A stretch of DNA of 64,000 nt from Halomontanus rarus (GTDB lineage Archaea; Halobacteriota; Halobacteria; Halobacteriales; Natrialbaceae), in assembly GCF_029338335.1 (NCBI RefSeq), contig NZ_CP119796.1; one strand, 5' to 3'. Positions within the stretch are counted from its first letter, which is position 1; every line of letters starts with the position of its first letter. Shown here one piece after another: positions 61,143 to 64,000 of the stretch. Made by a program: the position numbers and the translations under genes. Below the pieces are notes generated by a model, which was not told the DNA's origin, ran no database searches, and saw only the letters and a list, made by a program, of their open reading frames with translations.

Positions 61143-63005
61143 TCAGTGGCCCTGATCGTGCGGGTTCAGTGCCGTCCCATAGTTCTCGGCGTGATCCGTG
61201 TAGTCGATGAATCGCGGTGCGTCGGGATCGAACGGCCGCTGGAGGCTCTCGAAGGCCTTCTTCTTGTCCCAGCTCTGGAGACCGCCGATCGCACCGCGGT
61301 CCTCCAGGTCGTGGTAGTCGAGGTTCGGCTCCGTGGCTTCCCACGCCTTCAGACCTTGCTCGGTCCGGACGATGACGCTCGAGTACTCGTCGGAGGAGCC
61401 GACCGAGCCGACGGTGATGTCCGCGGCGTAGCCGGTGAAGTCCGCACACTCGTCACAGCCCTTGAGGGCGGCGTCGTGGAAGTTCTCGATGTCCTCCTCT
61501 AAGATCATCTCGCCGTCGTGGCCGTAGACCATCATCTTGCCGTGGAGGACGTCCATCTTGCCGATCTCGTCGGGGCTGATCCCCCGCTGATCTTCGATCA
61601 TGTCGCCCATGAGGCTGTAGTAGTTGAAGTTCTTCGTGCACATGAGCGCGATCGTGTAGTCGACCGCGCGGACGCCCTCGTTTTGCTTCTGGTAGTCCCA
61701 CTCGAAGTCCTGCAGGGCGCGGATGCCCTCGATCTCGCAGGGGGTGCCCACGAGCGCGAGGCTCATCTCGTCCCAGGATTTGTCGGGGAGTTTGTGCTCC
61801 CACTTCGAGAGGTCGAGGTGGCCCAGCGCCATCGTCTGGTTGTAGATCGTTCCCGCGTTGGCGATGAGGTCCTCGCGACTGGTCGCGAGGTAGCTCTCGG
61901 CCTTCCAGGCCTCCTCGTCGCTCTCGGTCGCGATCAGTGCGCCGTCGATCTCGCCTTCCTCGAGCAAGGTCGCGAGGATGCCGGTGACGACGCCGCCGTC
62001 CTGGGCGCCGTCGGTCCAGTCGTCGTCGACCTTCGCGGAGAACTCCGTGATGGGGTCGCCCGCGCCCTTGACGTTGTCGTCGCCGCCGGTGATCTTCCAC
62101 TGGCGCTCGTAGCGGAGGCCGCCGCGGGGACAGAAGTCCCAACAGAGCGAACAGCCGGTACACATCTTGACGAGCTCCGGCAGGTCGTCGTCGCCGATCC
62201 CGATCGAGTCGGAGGGACAGGCGGCGACGCAGGTCCCACACTGGATACACCGACCCTCGTCGATGACCGCCTCGTCGAGTTCCATGAACCAGGTCTTCTC
62301 GTCGGGCGTCTCGATGTCGTTCATCTCCGACCGGATGGAGTAGGTCGGGGTCTCGAGGTCGACGCCGTCGGGAACGCCGACGCGGACCGACGGGTCCTTG
62401 CCCTCGATGTCCTGGCTGACATTCTCGGCCGGTGGCGTGAACTCGATGTCGCCGAGGTTTCCGTCCTCGTCGACGTTGGCGACGCCGGCGCCGTCCGTCA
62501 TGGCCTTGGCCGGTGTCTGTTTCCGGCTTTCGCTCCGGCTCTGTCCCTGCTTCTCGCCGCAGGTACAGGTGTTGGGGGAACAGCTGTCGCCGGTTGCTCC
62601 TGCTCCCTCGTGGCCGTGTTCGTGTCCGGACATCTCCATCGCCTTCGACGGCGCATCCGCGGACGAGTGGGCGTGCTCGCGGGCACCGTTCGTCGGCGGC
62701 ACGCTCGCGTCGTCGTCGACGCCTTCGACGTCGGGCACGTCGGGGAACGGTTGACTATCGCCGTCGCGGCTCGCGTGTCGCTTCTTGCTCGCGGTTTCAC
62801 CGCTCGCATCGTCGGGGCCCTCACGGTGTTTGGTCCCCGCAGCTCCCGCTCGCATTTCCGATGCCTCACTACGTTCGTCATCGCAGCTCGCGGCTTCGCC
62901 GTCTTCTCGCGGGCTTCGCCCGCTCGAATGGTCCGCGGAGCTTCGCTCCGCGCTACTCGCTCGATTCGAGGACTCGCTTCGCTCGTCCTCGCGGTCAGTC
63001 CCCAT
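61143..63005 (-). CDS. FrhB/FpoF-like F420 iron-sulfur flavoprotein with long disordered N-terminus
   Basis: A 620-residue protein. The first ~165 residues are polar, charged and low-complexity, with a His/Cys patch (HEHGHEG... CSPNTCTCG, about 128-150). A 2[4Fe-4S] ferredoxin domain follows with C253/256/259/263 and C282/285/288/292 (CIQCGTCVAACP, CTGCSLCWDFCP). The C-terminal F420-hydrogenase-beta domain runs to the end, with LVGTPCEIEGIRAL and KGCDECADFTGYAADI. It should take electrons from F420H2 or another donor and pass them through Fe-S clusters. The ATG overlaps the sulfite/nitrite reductase stop by 11 bases. A downstream ATG at 62501 is an alternative start. Confidence 0.88.
   Translation of the reverse strand: MGTDREDERSESSNRASSAERSSADHSSGRSPREDGEAASCDDERSEASEMRAGAAGTKHREGPDDASGETASKKRHASRDGDSQPFPDVPDVEGVDDDASVPPTNGAREHAHSSADAPSKAMEMSGHEHGHEGAGATGDSCSPNTCTCGEKQGQSRSESRKQTPAKAMTDGAGVANVDEDGNLGDIEFTPPAENVSQDIEGKDPSVRVGVPDGVDLETPTYSIRSEMNDIETPDEKTWFMELDEAVIDEGRCIQCGTCVAACPSDSIGIGDDDLPELVKMCTGCSLCWDFCPRGGLRYERQWKITGGDDNVKGAGDPITEFSAKVDDDWTDGAQDGGVVTGILATLLEEGEIDGALIATESDEEAWKAESYLATSREDLIANAGTIYNQTMALGHLDLSKWEHKLPDKSWDEMSLALVGTPCEIEGIRALQDFEWDYQKQNEGVRAVDYTIALMCTKNFNYYSLMGDMIEDQRGISPDEIGKMDVLHGKMMVYGHDGEMILEEDIENFHDAALKGCDECADFTGYAADITVGSVGSSDEYSSVIVRTEQGLKAWEATEPNLDYHDLEDRGAIGGLQSWDKKKAFESLQRPFDPDAPRFIDYTDHAENYGTALNPHDQGH
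62891..62951 (-). repeat. Run of GCGAAGC mini-hairpins in the coding extension
   Basis: Three perfect hairpins follow each other: CGGC-GAA-GCCG, GCGGGC-GAA-GCCCGC and GCGGAGC-GAA-GCTCCGC (minus strand). A related TCGC-TTC-GCTC near 62975 is a fourth, weaker one. The GCGAAGC core is known to form very stable DNA mini-hairpins. They lie within the low-complexity N-terminal region of the F420-beta-like gene. Confidence 0.7.
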
Positions 63006-64000
63006 GGGCAACACCTCGAGTGACCGGCGCGTCGGCCCGTTGCATGATCTCGCGGAGCCGACCGTTGTCGACCCGGCGACACCACGCGTAGAACGGTTCG
63101 TCGTCGCGTTTCTCCTCGGCGAAGACCTCGAACAGGCGCTCGAGGGCCGGAATCACGGCGTCGGCGGGGACGGCGGTCTCGACCCAGTCGAGGAACTCGT
63201 TGTCCGCACCCAGCGCGCCGCCGAGGCCGAAGTCCATTCCTTCGACGATGTTGTCTCCCTCGGCGTTGGTGCTGTTTTCGTCCTCGAGTTTGACCGTCTC
63301 GCCGCGGAAGCCGATGTCGGCAATCTGTGGCTGTGCACACGAGGCGGAACAGCCGGACATGTGCATCCGGATCACGTCGACGTCGTCGGGGACGTCGATG
63401 CGCTCGTCGAGTTCGCGAGCCCAGCGTTTGGTGCGCTTTTTGGTCTCGATGATCGCGTAGTTACAGAACTCGTTGCCTGTACAGCCCACGGCACCGCGGG
63501 AGAACGCGCCGGGGTTGGGGCTGTACTCCTGAGCGAACGGCTCCGCGAGGAGGTCGTCGACGTTCTCCTCGGGAACGTGCGTGATGAGGAAGTTCTGGTC
63601 CGTTGCGAGGCGGACCGAGGAGTCCTCGGTCCCGTACTTCTTGGCCGCGCGGGCGGCCTCGGCGAACTCGTCGCCGCCCATGCGGCCGGCGATGACGTTG
63701 AAGCCGACGTACTGCAGGCCGTCCTGTTTCTGGTCGTGGACGCCGACGTGGTCGCCCTTGTAGCCGGTCGTCAGCCCCTGCCCGCTCTCGGGGAGGTCGA
63801 CGGTACAGCGGTCGCGGACGGCCTCCTCGAACTTCTCGGGGCCGAGTTGCTGGACGAGATAGCGCATGCGGCAGACGCCGCGGTTGTGGCGGTCGCCGAT
63901 CTCCTTGAACGTCTGGGCGACGGCGCGACAGAACTCGACGGCGTGTTCCGGCCGGATGAAGGCGTCGACGTTCGACGCCATCCGCGGGCCGTCGGAGAGC
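62995..64000 (-). CDS. Siroheme nitrite/sulfite reductase, C-terminal part (cut by window edge)
   Basis: The frame remains open to the end of the window, so the N-terminus is missing. The family has a duplicated ferredoxin-like/siroheme fold. The visible half has C-x5-C (GCTGNEFCNYA, codons around 63463-63483) and C-x3-C (SGCSASCAQ, around 63337-63351), the [4Fe-4S]-siroheme ligands. The six-electron reduction of nitrite or sulfite is the expected activity. The overlapping F420-beta-like gene is the likely electron supplier. Sulfite is favoured by the Fsr-like partner and nitrite by the general family; the sequence does not decide. Confidence 0.9.
   Translation of the reverse strand, partial: LSDGPRMASNVDAFIRPEHAVEFCRAVAQTFKEIGDRHNRGVCRMRYLVQQLGPEKFEEAVRDRCTVDLPESGQGLTTGYKGDHVGVHDQKQDGLQYVGFNVIAGRMGGDEFAEAARAAKKYGTEDSSVRLATDQNFLITHVPEENVDDLLAEPFAQEYSPNPGAFSRGAVGCTGNEFCNYAIIETKKRTKRWARELDERIDVPDDVDVIRMHMSGCSASCAQPQIADIGFRGETVKLEDENSTNAEGDNIVEGMDFGLGGALGADNEFLDWVETAVPADAVIPALERLFEVFAEEKRDDEPFYAWCRRVDNGRLREIMQRADAPVTRGVAHGD

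Noticed and set aside
61518..63023. 501-codon plus-strand frame opposite the F420-beta-like gene
   Set aside because: Antisense shadow: valine-rich, no motif, whereas the minus strand shows clear ferredoxin cysteine motifs.

Overview
The window reads as the chromosome of a haloarchaeon, most likely a Natrialbales-type genome (Natrinema/Haloterrigena-like; this placement is inference). The DNA is GC-rich with strongly GC-biased third codon positions. Predicted proteins are very acidic, signal peptides are mostly Tat-type, and many genes start within a few bases of where transcription should begin, 22-28 bp after a TATA-like box. Typical haloarchaeal families are present: halocyanin, HTH-10 and HFX_2341 regulators, membrane-tethered wHTH, and small zinc-finger proteins. 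No rRNA, CRISPR array or complete insertion sequence was seen. One tRNA gene, tRNA-Arg(TCT), is present.

0.5-9.8 kb is a minus-strand arginine operon using the LysW-type carrier route: argG, argH, a 54-residue carrier (lysW), lysX/argX, argC, argB, argD, the LysW-ornithine hydrolase and argF. Most junctions overlap by 1-4 bases. The only large gap is between argH and lysW; it holds two hairpins and a TATA-like box.

10-29 kb carries housekeeping and accessory genes: a membrane-anchored wHTH regulator, a 2H RNA phosphoesterase, an XPD/Rad3-type helicase, a CDF transporter, a metallophosphoesterase, a threonine aldolase, a methyltransferase, an HTH-10 regulator, a CARF-like HFX_2341 regulator divergent from an SHMT paralogue, an MscS channel, an M29 aminopeptidase, a GCS2 ligase convergent with a C45 Ntn hydrolase, a small zinc-finger protein and a Usp protein.

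29-38 kb is the accessory part. It holds a halocyanin, a Gly-zipper microprotein, a ferritin-like Tat protein, an interrupted lipoprotein gene with an in-frame TGA, a PhiH1-type wHTH gene with two apparent 3'-end remnants elsewhere, a repeat element, a three-gene translationally coupled operon ending in a coiled-coil protein, a GH43 glycosidase, and a tRNA-Arg with a degenerate tRNA-like fragment beside it. This looks like the residue of past integrations.

38-64 kb returns to core genes: YccF, a dephospho-CoA-kinase-like kinase with an RNA-binding partner, SRP54, an AEC transporter, a KDPG-type aldolase, HPP-Usp, an SRPBCC protein, a dihydrolipoamide-dehydrogenase-like flavoprotein, two rhodaneses, a rubrerythrin-family protein, DUF502, MFS and DoxX. 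A sugar-acid cluster follows (Gfo/Idh/MocA, enolase-superfamily dehydratase, TIM-barrel isomerase), then an S9 peptidase. The window ends in an overlapping pair: a siroheme nitrite/sulfite reductase (cut by the window edge) and an F420-hydrogenase-beta-like iron-sulfur flavoprotein. This pair resembles a split version of the methanogen F420-dependent sulfite reductase. A ~118-bp palindromic element occurs twice (20.4 and 49.5 kb).
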